Source: 58-81 sp012729145 (lineage in GTDB: Bacteria; Synergistota; Synergistia; Synergistales; Thermovirgaceae). Taken from it: a stretch of 64,000 nt of DNA. This document shows positions 1 to 9,600 of this stretch, in pieces (the stretch's first letter is position 1; every line of letters starts with the position of its first letter). Position numbers and translations under genes: made by a program. Location: assembly GCA_040770625.1 (NCBI GenBank), contig JAXGIW010000001.1, forward strand, positions 496,001 to 560,000. The letters are read 5' to 3'. The notes under the pieces were generated by a model that was not told the DNA's origin, made no database searches, and was given only the letters and a program-made list of their open reading frames with translations.

Positions 1-2
1 CC

Positions 3-62
3 TTCGTGCTGGGGGGTAAGTTCAGGCAGGGCCAGGTCATGGATAGAGGAGGTACCCTGTAG
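3..62 (+). CDS. Possible 3' end of an upstream gene (partial)
   Basis: A frame open from the window edge runs 19 codons and stops at TAG (60-62). Its last residues read GGKFRQGQVMDRGGTL. It lies on the same strand as the ATPase gene that follows and may be its operon partner. Nothing identifies the family, and such a short open frame could be chance. Confidence 0.3.
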   Translation, partial: FVLGGKFRQGQVMDRGGTL

Positions 63-125
63 GGGACCACTTCGAGGTTTTTTAGGGGATAACGGTTTAT
101 ACTTCTTGTGAAGGAGGTGGGTCCA

Positions 126-2543
126 GTGAAGGATTTCGAGAAGATGGGCTCCTTTTACCTGGGGAGACAGGTAGATGACACCTCGGGGGCCATGACGGGT
201 GATCTTCTGCTCTACGATGCCAAGGACCTGACGACTCACGGAATGATCATCGGCATGACCGGCAGCGGCAAGACGGGGTTGGCGATCTCGCTGATCGAGG
301 AGGCTCTGATAGATAACATTCCTGTGATAGCCATTGACCCAAAGGGGGACATACCCAACCTGCTTCTGTCGTTCCCCGAACTGTCACCGGAGGACTTCCT
401 GCCCTGGGTAAGCCATCAGGAGGCTTCCAGGAAGGGGCTCTCCCCTGAGCAGTTTGCCGAGAAGACGGCTACGGACTGGAAGAAGGGGCTGCAGGAATGG
501 GGCATAGACGGACCGAGGATCCGCAAGATGAAAGAGTCCGTGGATATGACGATCTACACCCCGGGGAGTTCGGCCGGAAGAATGGTGAGCATCCTCCACT
601 CCTTCGACGCCCCTCCGGAAGCCATAAGGGCCGACGGAGACCTCTTCCGTGAGAGGATCCAGACCACGGCATCAAGCATCCTGGCCCTCATGGCTATCGA
701 CGCCGACCCTTTGACCAGCAGGGAACATATCCTGATCTCCAGGGTCCTGGAAGAGAAGTGGTCCCGGGGAGAGTCGCTGGATATACCCTCCCTCATCGAG
801 ATGATCAGGGTTCCCCCCTTCAGGTCCGTGGGAGTGCTGGACCTGGAGACCTTTTACCCCTCCGGCGCCAGGATGGACCTGGTCCTCAGGCTGAATCACC
901 TGGTCGCTGCGCCGTCCTTCGCTCCCTGGATGGAGGGGGACCCGCTGGACGCAGGAAGATTCCTCTACACGGCAGACGGGAGGCCCCGTGCGTCCATATT
1001 CACCATAAGCCACCTCTCCGACCGGGAGAGGATGTTCTTCGTATCGCTACTGCTCAACGAGATCCTTGGCTGGGTCAGGACCCAGCCGGGCACCTCCAGC
1101 CTCAGGGCCATACTATACATGGACGAGATCTTCGGCTTCTTCCCGCCGGTGATGAACCCGCCCTCGAAGACGGTACTCCTTACGCTACTGAAGCAGGCCA
1201 GGGCATACGGCCTGGGGGTCCTCCTGGCCACCCAGAACCCTGTGGACCTGGACTACAAGGGGATATCCAATACTGGGACCTGGTTCATCGGCAGGCTTCA
1301 GACTGAACGGGACAAGTCTCGGATCCTCGAAGGGCTCAAGGGGGTCTCGGAAAAGGGGTTCCCTCTCCCGGAGCTGGACAGGATGATATCAGGACTTGGG
1401 AAACGGGTTTTTTTGCTTCACAATGTCCATGAGGACAGGCCCGTACTGTTTCAGACCCGCTGGGCCATGTCCTACCTGGCTGGGCCGGTGACAAGAGAGC
1501 AGATAAAGACCCTTGCCGGAGACAGTCCTGTCGTCCAGGTTCCTCCCAAAGCCAGTGCCCCAGTCATCCCCGACGGTCCCGCCGTCCAGGCCCAGGCTCC
1601 TGTAGCGCCGAGTGTGATACCCTCGGGAATACCCTCGGTATTCCTCCCCGCTCCAGCGAGTGTCCAGGCCGAGTACGCCCCCTTCCTGGGAGCTTTCGCC
1701 AGGGTCCATTTTAGCGATGCCAAAAGGAAGTTCGCCGAGACCAGGAACTTTGCCTATGCTGTCGAGATCAGCGAGGGACCACTTCCCGTGGACTGGGAGA
1801 ACGCCTTCGGCATTGACGTGGACCCTGCCGGTCTATCCCAGGGTATCCCTTCGCCGGTCATGTCCGAGGTGGCGTCGCCGGGTCTCGATCCGAAGGCCTA
1901 TGTCAGGTGGGGGAAAGACTTCCTCAAGTGGCTTCCACAGAACGCCATGATGACCCTGATGACATGCCCCTCTTTGAAGGAAGTTGCCAGGCCTGGCGAA
2001 TCCCCGTCGGATTTCGCAGCCCGGATCGCCCTGATGAAGCGGGAACTGCGTGATGCCGAGGTGGAGAAGATCCGCCGCAAGTACGCCTCGAAACTGACCA
2101 CCCTCCAGAACCGGCTCATGAGGGCCGAACAGGCCATCGAGAGGGAGGCCGAGCAGGCCAAGCACAAGAAGATGGAGACGGCCATATCCTTTGGAACGGC
2201 CATTGCAAGTGCTTTGCTTGGAAGGAAGGTCAACACCTATTCTGCGTCCAGGGTGGGGACGGCTGTCTCCAAGGCAGCCCGGCTGCAGAAAGAGAGCGGC
2301 GACGTTGCCAGGGCCAGGGAGACCGCCGGGGCGGTCCGGCAGGAGATAGCCGACCTTGATGCCAGGCTTGAGGAAGAGATCAATGCCATAACCACTGTGG
2401 GATCCCCGGAGACGGAGATCCAGGAGGAGTTCATCAGGCCCAAGGCTTCCGGGATGAACCTTATTCTTCTGGGCCTTCTCTGGTTACCATACTCCCGTGA
2501 TGCCCAGGGAGGGATCGCACCCCTTTGGGGTCTTCAGGAGTGA
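126..2543 (+). CDS. HerA/FtsK-like ATP-binding protein (DUF87/DUF853 type)
   Basis: A P-loop ATPase of 805 residues related to HerA-type DNA-translocating ATPases. Walker A is GMTGSGKT at about residues 43-50. A Walker B-like stretch (LYMDEI) lies near residue 335, followed by a sensor-like segment LLATQNPVDLD. A Pro/Ala-rich linker covers about 455-520. A charged helical region, probably coiled coil, covers about 635-760. The GTG at 126 is chosen because AGGAGGTGG (112-120) sits just upstream; the longer frame from the GTG at 108 would contain that ribosome site. The family is linked to DNA processing or conjugation-like ATPases, but members of this subgroup are mostly uncharacterised. No NurA-like nuclease is adjacent, so a HerA-NurA repair role cannot be claimed. 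Confidence 0.85.
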   Translation: MKDFEKMGSFYLGRQVDDTSGAMTGDLLLYDAKDLTTHGMIIGMTGSGKTGLAISLIEEALIDNIPVIAIDPKGDIPNLLLSFPELSPEDFLPWVSHQEASRKGLSPEQFAEKTATDWKKGLQEWGIDGPRIRKMKESVDMTIYTPGSSAGRMVSILHSFDAPPEAIRADGDLFRERIQTTASSILALMAIDADPLTSREHILISRVLEEKWSRGESLDIPSLIEMIRVPPFRSVGVLDLETFYPSGARMDLVLRLNHLVAAPSFAPWMEGDPLDAGRFLYTADGRPRASIFTISHLSDRERMFFVSLLLNEILGWVRTQPGTSSLRAILYMDEIFGFFPPVMNPPSKTVLLTLLKQARAYGLGVLLATQNPVDLDYKGISNTGTWFIGRLQTERDKSRILEGLKGVSEKGFPLPELDRMISGLGKRVFLLHNVHEDRPVLFQTRWAMSYLAGPVTREQIKTLAGDSPVVQVPPKASAPVIPDGPAVQAQAPVAPSVIPSGIPSVFLPAPASVQAEYAPFLGAFARVHFSDAKRKFAETRNFAYAVEISEGPLPVDWENAFGIDVDPAGLSQGIPSPVMSEVASPGLDPKAYVRWGKDFLKWLPQNAMMTLMTCPSLKEVARPGESPSDFAARIALMKRELRDAEVEKIRRKYASKLTTLQNRLMRAEQAIEREAEQAKHKKMETAISFGTAIASALLGRKVNTYSASRVGTAVSKAARLQKESGDVARARETAGAVRQEIADLDARLEEEINAITTVGSPETEIQEEFIRPKASGMNLILLGLLWLPYSRDAQGGIAPLWGLQE

Positions 2544-2578
2544 TCGGGGTACCTGGTCTGCCTGGTAAGTGAGGACCC

Positions 2579-3190
2579 ATGAGCAGAAGGACTGTTACAG
2601 TTTTTGCCGTGCTGGTTTTTCTTTCGGGAGGGGTGCTGGGCTGGGTGAGGTTCAGCCCGGTAACTCCCCTGTCCGAAGAAGAGAACCGTGAGATCCCGGG
2701 AGCTGTATCTCCGGAGATGGATGGGCTACCGAAAGCCGATGAAAGGATGTGGGCCTCCCCGGGAGGTCGGGAAGAGGCTCCTGAGAAGCATGATTTCCGT
2801 CCGGCCACGGGAGAACCCTTCAGCAGAAGTGACCTCGAGGCCTCCCAAACCCGATCTTGCGATATCATCCCTGAGAGATCCGAAAGAGCTGTATTCGATC
2901 CCGGGACCATACACCCGGCCGTCGGGGATGTGGCCGAGCAGGCCCGGGAGATGGTCGAGGATCTGGACAGGAGGACCCTGGAGAACACGAAAAAGGTCCT
3001 GGAAGCTATCCCCTTTGTTGAGATCATCCCCGAAAAGGCAGAGTTGCGCCCCTCCGGTGACGGGGTGAAACTGACAATAACAGTGGATCCCCAGAACATC
3101 TCTTTCGGGGGAAAGGCCCGAAATGCCGGAACCCCCGCCGAAGAAACAGCATCGGGGGACGAGGGACTCCAGGAAGAACAAGCGCAGTGA
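2579..3190 (+). CDS. Hypothetical membrane-anchored or secreted protein
   Basis: A 203-residue protein with a short basic N-terminus and one hydrophobic segment (about residues 5-22, VFAVLVFLSGGVLGWV), consistent with a signal anchor or signal peptide. The rest is acidic, rich in Glu and Pro, with no recognised domain. It starts 36 bp after the ATPase gene and ends 65 bp before ridA, on the same strand, so it may be cotranscribed with either. The function is unknown. Exposure outside the cytoplasmic membrane is inferred from the N-terminus alone. Confidence 0.6.
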   Translation: MSRRTVTVFAVLVFLSGGVLGWVRFSPVTPLSEEENREIPGAVSPEMDGLPKADERMWASPGGREEAPEKHDFRPATGEPFSRSDLEASQTRSCDIIPERSERAVFDPGTIHPAVGDVAEQAREMVEDLDRRTLENTKKVLEAIPFVEIIPEKAELRPSGDGVKLTITVDPQNISFGGKARNAGTPAEETASGDEGLQEEQAQ

Positions 3191-3254
3191 TCCATGTTTT
3201 ACAGACCCCCGGGAGATAGATCTTCCGGGACAAGACAATGGAGGTGTTCAAGTG

Positions 3255-3635
3255 ATGAAAAGAACCGTAGCCACACCCGATGCCCCAGCGGCGATAGGCC
3301 CTTACAGCCAGGCGGTATGGGCCGGCAGTATGCTGTTCGTATCGGGGCAGATCTGTATCGACCCGAAGACCGGAGATCTGGTCGGCAATACCGCAGAGGA
3401 ACAGGCAGAGCAGGTGCTGAAGAACCTCGGGGCCATTCTCAAGTCCCAGGGGCTTTCCTTTGAGAGCGTGGTGAAAGCCACTGTATTCGCAAAGGATATG
3501 AACGACTTTTCAGCTGTCAACGATGTCTACGCCAGGTATTTCAAGGTCGACCCGCCCGCCAGGGTCTTTGTCGAGGTCTCCCGGCTGCCCAGGGATGTTC
3601 TGGTTGAGATAGATGCCGTTGCCGTAAAGGACTAG
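3255..3635 (+). CDS. ridA: RidA family enamine/imine deaminase
   Basis: A protein of 126 residues, the normal RidA (YjgF/YER057c/UK114) length. RidA hydrolyses reactive 2-aminoacrylate-type enamines formed by PLP enzymes, protecting amino-acid metabolism. Family signatures visible are the N-terminal AIGPYSQAV, the central VSGQICIDP and the C-terminal PARVFVEVSRLPRDVLVEID, which carries the conserved Arg that binds the substrate carboxylate. The ATG at 3255 is chosen because GGAGGTG lies at 3240-3246; a longer open frame upstream has no ribosome site. In an amino-acid-using anaerobe it is a sensible housekeeping gene. Confidence 0.95.
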   Translation: MKRTVATPDAPAAIGPYSQAVWAGSMLFVSGQICIDPKTGDLVGNTAEEQAEQVLKNLGAILKSQGLSFESVVKATVFAKDMNDFSAVNDVYARYFKVDPPARVFVEVSRLPRDVLVEIDAVAVKD

Positions 3636-3639
3636 AGCA

Positions 3640-3668
3640 TTGACAAAGAGGAGGAAAATACGTACTGT
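3640..3668 (+). promoter_or_regulatory. Candidate sigma-70 promoter of the cold-shock gene
   Basis: TTGACA (3640-3645), a 17-bp spacer, then TACTGT (3663-3668). It begins immediately after the ridA stop. The resulting 5' leader of about 45 nt carries a small hairpin, CCGGTT/AACCGG, near 3678-3691. A structured leader is common for cold-shock genes. Confidence 0.5.
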
Positions 3669-3721
3669 TTTATCAGCCGGTTAAAACCGGCAGATTCTGC
3701 TGTATGGGAGGCATTATCTAA

Positions 3722-3922
3722 ATGCAGGGTACGGTCAAATGGTTTAATGAGGCAAAGGGGTACGGTTTCATCACCCCCGACGAAGGCAACGATGTCTTTG
3801 TCCACTTCAGCGCGATCCTGGGAGAAGGATTCAAGACGCTTGCCGAAGGGCAGCGTGTCGAGTTCGAGGTAGTCCAGGGGGAGAAGGGTCCCCAGGCGGC
3901 AAACGTAGAGAAGATATCCTGA
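3722..3922 (+). CDS. Cold-shock protein (CspA family)
   Basis: A 66-residue single cold-shock domain protein that binds single-stranded RNA/DNA and acts as an RNA chaperone. Both nucleic-acid-binding motifs are intact: RNP1 as KGYGFI (residues 12-17) and RNP2 as VFVHF (about 26-30). The MQGTVKWFN start is typical of the family. It has its own promoter and is followed by a strong terminator, so it is probably monocistronic. Confidence 0.97.
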   Translation: MQGTVKWFNEAKGYGFITPDEGNDVFVHFSAILGEGFKTLAEGQRVEFEVVQGEKGPQAANVEKIS

Positions 3923-3965
3923 CCTTATTCCTTAAGACGACGTATAGCAGGCATGACAGACTCAA

Positions 3966-4008
3966 GGCGGTACCCTCGATCGGGTACCGCCCGTTCTTTT
4001 CCTTTTAA
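3966..4008 (+). terminator. Rho-independent terminator after the cold-shock gene
   Basis: A perfect 10-bp stem, GGCGGTACCC (3966-3975) with GGGTACCGCC (3982-3991), has a 6-nt loop and is followed by a T-rich tract (3994-4007). Confidence 0.85.
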
Positions 4009-4040
4009 CCCTGCCGAGAGTCTCAAAAACCTTCCAGGGC

Positions 4041-4069
4041 TTGCCCTGTGGCCCCGGGGATGCGATAAT
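4041..4069 (+). promoter_or_regulatory. Candidate promoter of the HU gene
   Basis: TTGCCC (4041-4046), a 17-bp spacer, then GATAAT (4064-4069), 40 bp upstream of the HU start. It lies between the cold-shock terminator and the HU ribosome site. Confidence 0.5.
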
Positions 4070-4108
4070 CCCTTTGAACAAAGCCTTTTCGAGAGGAGGT
4101 CGACAGTA

Positions 4109-4384
4109 GTGAACAAATCGGAACTGGTCCAGGCCGTGGCAAAAGCAGCAGGTCTGAGCAACAGCAAGGCCACCCAGGTGGTGTCGACAGTGATAGGCGA
4201 GATCGCGGGAGCCCTCGCCAAGGGAAACAAGGTCCAGATAGCGGGCTTTGGTACCTTCGAGGTCAGACAGAGAGCAGCAAGAGAGGCACGTAATCCCCAG
4301 GACCCCACCAAGAAGGTCAAGGTCCCTGCAAGAAAAGTCCCCGCCTTCCGTGCAGGGAAGGCGCTCAAGGACAAGGTCAGCTAG
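4109..4384 (+). CDS. hup: DNA-binding protein HU
   Basis: A 91-residue histone-like nucleoid protein that binds and bends DNA as a dimer. The MNKSELVQAVA start, the GFGTFEVRQRAAREARNP arm region and the C-terminal VPAFRAGKALKD are all classic HU. The GTG at 4109 is chosen because GAGGAGGT (4093-4100) precedes it; the longer open frame from 3953 would run through the terminator and promoter. Followed by a strong terminator, it is a single-gene unit. Confidence 0.97.
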   Translation: MNKSELVQAVAKAAGLSNSKATQVVSTVIGEIAGALAKGNKVQIAGFGTFEVRQRAAREARNPQDPTKKVKVPARKVPAFRAGKALKDKVS

Positions 4385-4400
4385 TTCTTTTATTTCTTTT

Positions 4401-4426
4401 CCGCCCCGCAAAGGGGCGGTTTTTTT
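4401..4426 (+). terminator. Rho-independent terminator after HU
   Basis: A 7-bp stem CCGCCCC/GGGGCGG (4401-4407 with 4413-4419), a 5-nt loop and a run of seven T (4420-4426). Confidence 0.9.
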
Positions 4427-4518
4427 ATTCCTTCCGGTCACCTTTGTCTCCCCTTTAACCTTTACCCTTTTTCATTTACTATTGAGCCGCAGGCACAATT
4501 CCATCCAGGGGTGTTCCC

Positions 4519-5904
4519 ATGACCGATAAGGATCAATTGTATGACTCAAGCCCTATCCGGCTTGAGGGGATCTCAAGGGCCGATCTCTTCGAGCACTCCG
4601 GGGCCGCCAACCTTATTGTTGACACGGACACGACAATACTGGCGGTAAACGTCATGTTCGAGACAGTAACGGGCTACTCCAGGAGTGAGGTGGAGGGGAC
4701 CCTGAGCTGGAGGGATCTCGTACACCCCGAGGACAGGGAGAGAATGGAGGAGTACCATCGCCTTCGACGGGTGGACCCCGAACTGGTCCCCGCCAACTAC
4801 GGATACCGTTTCATCACCTCCGTCGGGCAGGTTAGATGGGGTCTTCTGACCGGGGCCACCCTGGCCGACGACTCGAGAACCCTCTTGTCCGTCGTGGATA
4901 TTACGGAACTTAAGGAGAAGGAGTCGGCCCTGGGGAGGGCCGAGGAGCTCTATCGGGGGATAGTCCAGACCCAGACGGAGTTGATATCCCGATTCACTCC
5001 GGACTTCACGCTGACCTTCGTCAACGATGCCTACTGCCGCTACTTCGGGGAGACCAGGGAGCAGCTGGTAGGGAGCTCCTTCGTTCATCACGTCCTCCCC
5101 GAGGACCTTGCCGACCAGAGAGCCTACTTTGCCTTGCTGACCCCTGAAAGACCTGAAAATGAAATGGAAGAGAGAGCCATTCTTTCTTCAGGAGAGGTTC
5201 GCTGGCAGCGCTGGCATGACCGGGGCATCTTCGACGAAAAGGGCAATCTCATCGAGATCCAGTCCATCGGAAGGGATATTACGGATCTCTATCTGACAAG
5301 GGAGAAGCTCGACAGCACCATCGAAAAGCTCAAGAACTCCTTTGCCCGCGCCATTGAGATGGCGGGGAAGATCATAGAGGTCAGGGACCCCTTCACAGCA
5401 GGTCACCAGAGACGGGTGGCCAGGATCGCAAAGGAGATGGCCTCGACGCTGGGCCTGTCGAGGAACGAGGTAACCGCCATCGAACTTGCGGCCCTTGCCC
5501 ACGACGTGGGCAAGATCCATGTCCCCAGCGAGATCCTGAGCAAGCCGGGAGTGCTTCAGCCGACGGAGTGGTCCATCATCAGGCAGCACCCCGTATACAG
5601 CGCCGAGATACTGAAGACCCTGGTGACCCCCTGGGAGCTGGCCGACATCGCGCTGCAGCACCATGAAAGGTATGACGGGAGCGGATATCCCCAGGGACTG
5701 TCCGGCCAGGAGATAAGGATAGAGGCCAGGGTGATCTCCGTTGCCGATGTGATCGAGGCCATGTCTTCTCACCGACCATACCGCCCGGGGGTGGGGATCG
5801 AAAAAGCCCTGGAGGAGGTCGAGGCGGGAAGAGGAACCCTCTTTGATCCCGCCGCCGCCGATTCAGCTCTCTATATTTTCAGGAAGAAGGGGTTCGAGAT
5901 ATGA
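4519..5904 (+). CDS. PAS-PAS-HD-GYP cyclic-di-GMP phosphodiesterase
   Basis: A 461-residue protein with two PAS sensor domains (about 20-135 and 145-260) and a C-terminal HD-GYP domain (about 275-455). The HD-GYP core is intact: AHDVGKIHVP carries the HD dyad and HHERYDGSGYPQGLSG the GYP signature. HD-GYP domains hydrolyse cyclic-di-GMP using a di- or tri-metal centre. No transmembrane segment is seen, so a soluble sensor is likely. The stop overlaps the start of the aldolase gene (ATGA, 5901-5904), implying translational coupling although the two functions look unrelated. A paralogue of the same domain order lies at 48525-49904. Confidence 0.92.
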   Translation: MTDKDQLYDSSPIRLEGISRADLFEHSGAANLIVDTDTTILAVNVMFETVTGYSRSEVEGTLSWRDLVHPEDRERMEEYHRLRRVDPELVPANYGYRFITSVGQVRWGLLTGATLADDSRTLLSVVDITELKEKESALGRAEELYRGIVQTQTELISRFTPDFTLTFVNDAYCRYFGETREQLVGSSFVHHVLPEDLADQRAYFALLTPERPENEMEERAILSSGEVRWQRWHDRGIFDEKGNLIEIQSIGRDITDLYLTREKLDSTIEKLKNSFARAIEMAGKIIEVRDPFTAGHQRRVARIAKEMASTLGLSRNEVTAIELAALAHDVGKIHVPSEILSKPGVLQPTEWSIIRQHPVYSAEILKTLVTPWELADIALQHHERYDGSGYPQGLSGQEIRIEARVISVADVIEAMSSHRPYRPGVGIEKALEEVEAGRGTLFDPAAADSALYIFRKKGFEI

Positions 5905-6674
5905 AAAACCTTGTCAGGATGAAACTGGAGGCCCAGGAGGTGGTAACAGGCCCCTTTGTGGGGATCAACAGCCCGGACATGGTGGAGATCCTGGGTCTGT
6001 CAGGCTTCGATCTCTGCGTGATCGACACTGAACACGGTCCCATGGATCCTGAGTCGATACAGCCGCTGATAAGGGCGGCCGAGCTCTCGGGGATGACCCC
6101 CGTGGTCCGTGTGCCCCGTGCCGAGCCCGTGGAGATACTTAAGGTCCTCGACGTGGGTGCCCACTGTATCCACGTCCCCCAGGTCAACTCGCCCGAGACG
6201 GCCCGGGTGGTAGCAAGGGCCGCAAGGTATCATCCGGCCGGGATGCGGGGCGTGGCAGTGCCGAGAGCGCTATCCTACGGGCTCCGTCCCCTTGCTGAAG
6301 CGCTGGAGGAGGCCAACCGGGAGGTAATGGTGATAGTCCACTGCGAGAATGTCTCGGGGCTTGATAGGATCGACGAGATCGCCGCCGTGGAGGGGGTAGA
6401 CATGGTCTTTGTCGGTCCCTACGACCTTTCCCAATCCCTGGGGGTACCCGGGGAGATCTTCCACCCTTCCATGGTGAAGGCCGTTTCGCGGGCTCTCGAG
6501 GCCATAAAGCGCGCAGGAAAGCCCGCGGGTATCTTCGTCACATCTCCCGAGGAGGCAGAACGCCGTATCGGGGAGGGGTTCCGCTACATCGGCTACAGCG
6601 TTGACAGCCTTATCTTTGGCAAGGCCTGCAGAGAGATCGTCAGCACCTTGAAAAGCCGCAGGCAGGACACTTGA
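5901..6674 (+). CDS. HpcH/HpaI family aldolase
   Basis: A 257-residue class II pyruvate aldolase of the HpcH/HpaI family (2-keto-3-deoxy acid aldolase type), a TIM-barrel enzyme that uses a divalent metal. Family motifs are CVIDTEHGPMD near residue 35, PRAEP near 72 and MVFVGPYDLSQSLGVPGE near 170. The start overlaps the previous stop by 4 nt. The last 35 bp overlap the 3' end of the convergent ribonucleotide reductase gene. The natural substrate cannot be told from sequence. Confidence 0.9.
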   Translation: MKNLVRMKLEAQEVVTGPFVGINSPDMVEILGLSGFDLCVIDTEHGPMDPESIQPLIRAAELSGMTPVVRVPRAEPVEILKVLDVGAHCIHVPQVNSPETARVVARAARYHPAGMRGVAVPRALSYGLRPLAEALEEANREVMVIVHCENVSGLDRIDEIAAVEGVDMVFVGPYDLSQSLGVPGEIFHPSMVKAVSRALEAIKRAGKPAGIFVTSPEEAERRIGEGFRYIGYSVDSLIFGKACREIVSTLKSRRQDT

Positions 6675-9600
6675 TGCACCCCTCCTGACGGGCCATGGAG
6701 GCCCCGCAGACGGGGCACATGTCCGTATCGGAGAGGGACTCCATCATCCCCTTCTCCTCCATGTCGAGGTATCCCATGCTGAGCAGCCCGTAGGCTATCG
6801 CGTCGGGAACCGACATGATCACACCGTCGTCGTGCCATACGGGCTGGGATCCCCCGATGCCCTTCATCTGCTTGATTATGGCGTGGATCCTGACGCCGCT
6901 CCTCAGGGAGAGAGATATGAGCCTGCCCATTGCCTCGGTGAATGCCGTTGTCTCGTGCCCAGATTTGCCCATAGTGGTGAATACCTCCACGGGGCGTCCG
7001 TTCACCTCGTTCACGGTGAGGTAGAGGTTGCCGTAGCTTGTGGGGATCTTGGCGGTCTTGCCGCCCAGGATGAAGGGGCGCTCCATGGGGCTCTCCACTT
7101 CCGATATCTGCGGGATCGGGAGGGCCTGCTGGACGGCAGGCCTGTCAACATAGAGGACCTGGCCCGAACGGCAGCCGTCGCGGAAGACGGTGATCCCCTT
7201 GCAGTGGGTCTTCCAGGCTAGGACGTAGGCTTTCTCGACGTCCTCCACAGTGGCGCTGTTGGGGAGATTGATGGTCTTGCTCACGGCGTTGTCCACGTAC
7301 TCCTGGAAGGCCGACTGCATCTTTACATGCCACTCGGGGGCTATCTGGTGAGACGTCTTGAAGACCCTGGCGATCACGTCCTGGGACTCGCCCATCTCAA
7401 GTGCCTCCACGTAGTAACGGTTCCGGTAGGAGAACTGCTTTCCCTCCAGGACCTCCTTGGTGAACTCCAGCGCAAAGACCGGCTCTATCCCCGATGAGCA
7501 GTCGGCGATCATCGACAGGGAGCCAGTTGGAGCTATGGTGGTTATGGTGGAGTTGCGCAGGCCCGAATCGGGAAGTGCGGGGCATACCCCCCTGGTCAGC
7601 GCCAGGGCGGCGCTCTCCTGTCGGCCTACGGTGTTAATGGCCGATATGACGCTCCTTCCCAGCTCGAGGGCCTCATCAGAGTCGTAGGGTATCCTCAGCT
7701 GGAAGAGCATGTCGGCCCACCCCATCACTCCCAGGCCGATCTTGCGGGTCTTCTTGACCATCTCCTCGATCTGGGGCAGGGGGTAACGGTTCACGTCGAT
7801 CACGTCGTCAAGGAACCGGACGGCCAGCCTCGTGGTGAGCCTCAATTTTTCCCAGTCGACCCCGTTGTCCTTGACCATGTGACCCAGGTTGATGCTCCCC
7901 AGGTTACACGCCTCGTAGGGCAGCAGCGGCTGTTCGCCACAGTTATGGACTACAAGCCCGTTGGCATCAAAGGCATTCTCGCCGGGAACAATTACGTCAA
8001 AGACTTCCTCAATGCACTCTTGGACCAGCAGGTCTACAGTTGCAATAAAATACTCCCTGTTCATATTCCGCCTGTAGTGTTCAAGGCTTCCCATGAGTTT
8101 TCCCTGTTTGTCGGAGTCCCTGAAACCTACCTTCTCCGAAAAAAGCCTGATATTTTCCCTGGAGATCACCAGTTCATGCTGAGCAAGTGTCTGGTAGGCT
8201 TTCATGCCCCCCTTGCCGTCAGGCAGAAGGGCCGACCGTTCTTTGCGCCGGTTTTTGTATATAGTGCTTGCTATGCCAAACCTCAAAAGCATCCTTTGGA
8301 CAGCCTGAAGGGTTGGCAAAGAACTCTGGCTAAGCCGGACGCTTATTCCCTTTTCCTGTTCTCCCTGGACTGAACCGTCAGCATCGAAGAGTCCACTGAG
8401 GAAACCCTTTACAAAAGCGGAAGAGGTATCGGTCTCCATTTTCCGCGTAATCCCTTTGTTTCCGGAGGACATGCCAAGGTATGATGCGAGCGATCCGATC
8501 GCGCTTGTGGACATTCTGTATTCGTTCCTGCCCCTTACCGGGATCCATCCCTGGAAATCACTTCGATGGGGCAATGTTTGAACTGCTTTTAAAGCTTCGT
8601 CCATTACAGCCAGGGAACCCTGTCCCATATTCTCTTCCCCGGCAGCCTTTGCACCGGGTACCCAAAGGGAAAGGACGGTTTTGTCCTTCTTGATAGTCCC
8701 ATCGCCGACCAGAAGCCCCATGACATAACCTTCTTCAAGAGTTCCAAAACCTTCCCAATCCGTCCACGACCTGTGATCGTTGATCTTTATCCGGTCGCCT
8801 GGTTTGAGTTGCCCGGCAGCAACCCATTCCGTATCCTCCCTGTAGCGGGTTTTCCTTGATACCTTAAGTATCGGGTGGTCTTCGGTAAGCCTGATGCTGA
8901 AGCCCTCCCTGGTTTCAAGGCGAAAGACCGGTTTTTCCCCGGTTTTGAAAAACCCCGCTTCAGAAGAAGAAACCCGCTTCCCGTTAAGCAAAAGGTCTAC
9001 TTTACGGCCGCAAAGATCCCTGGCAGGTTTAGGCCCTTCGACAGTATGGATCAAGGAATCCCCCGAAACACAGGGATTAGTTGACGTGATAGCGCCCAGA
9101 TGCGCCAAGGCGTTGTCCTTGTTCAGCTTGTCGAGGAAGACCATCCCAGGGTCTCCTGTTTTCCAGGCCATCTCGCAGATCAGCCGGAAGAGTTCCCTCG
9201 CCCTGACGGTCCGGACCATATCCCGGGATCTGGGGTTAAGCAGGTCCCAGTAGTCGTCGTTCTCCACGGCCCTCATGAAGTTGTCGGAGGTGCCCACAGA
9301 GATGTTGAAGTTATGAAGCTTGCCCTCCTCGGTCTTGGCCCTGATGAAATCGAAGATATCCGGATGGTCGGCGTCCAGGATTCCCATATTGGCTCCCCTT
9401 CGCATACCCCCCTGCATGACCACTTCCGTAGCGTGGTCGAACATACCCATGAAGGAGATGGGACCCGAAGCTATCCCGTTCGTGCTTGAGACCTTGTCGC
9501 CCTTGGGCCGGAGCTTGCTGAAGTTGTACCCCGTCCCCCCACCTGACTTGTGGATAAGAGCCATGTGCTTCAGGGAGTCAAAGATCCCCTCCATGCTGTC

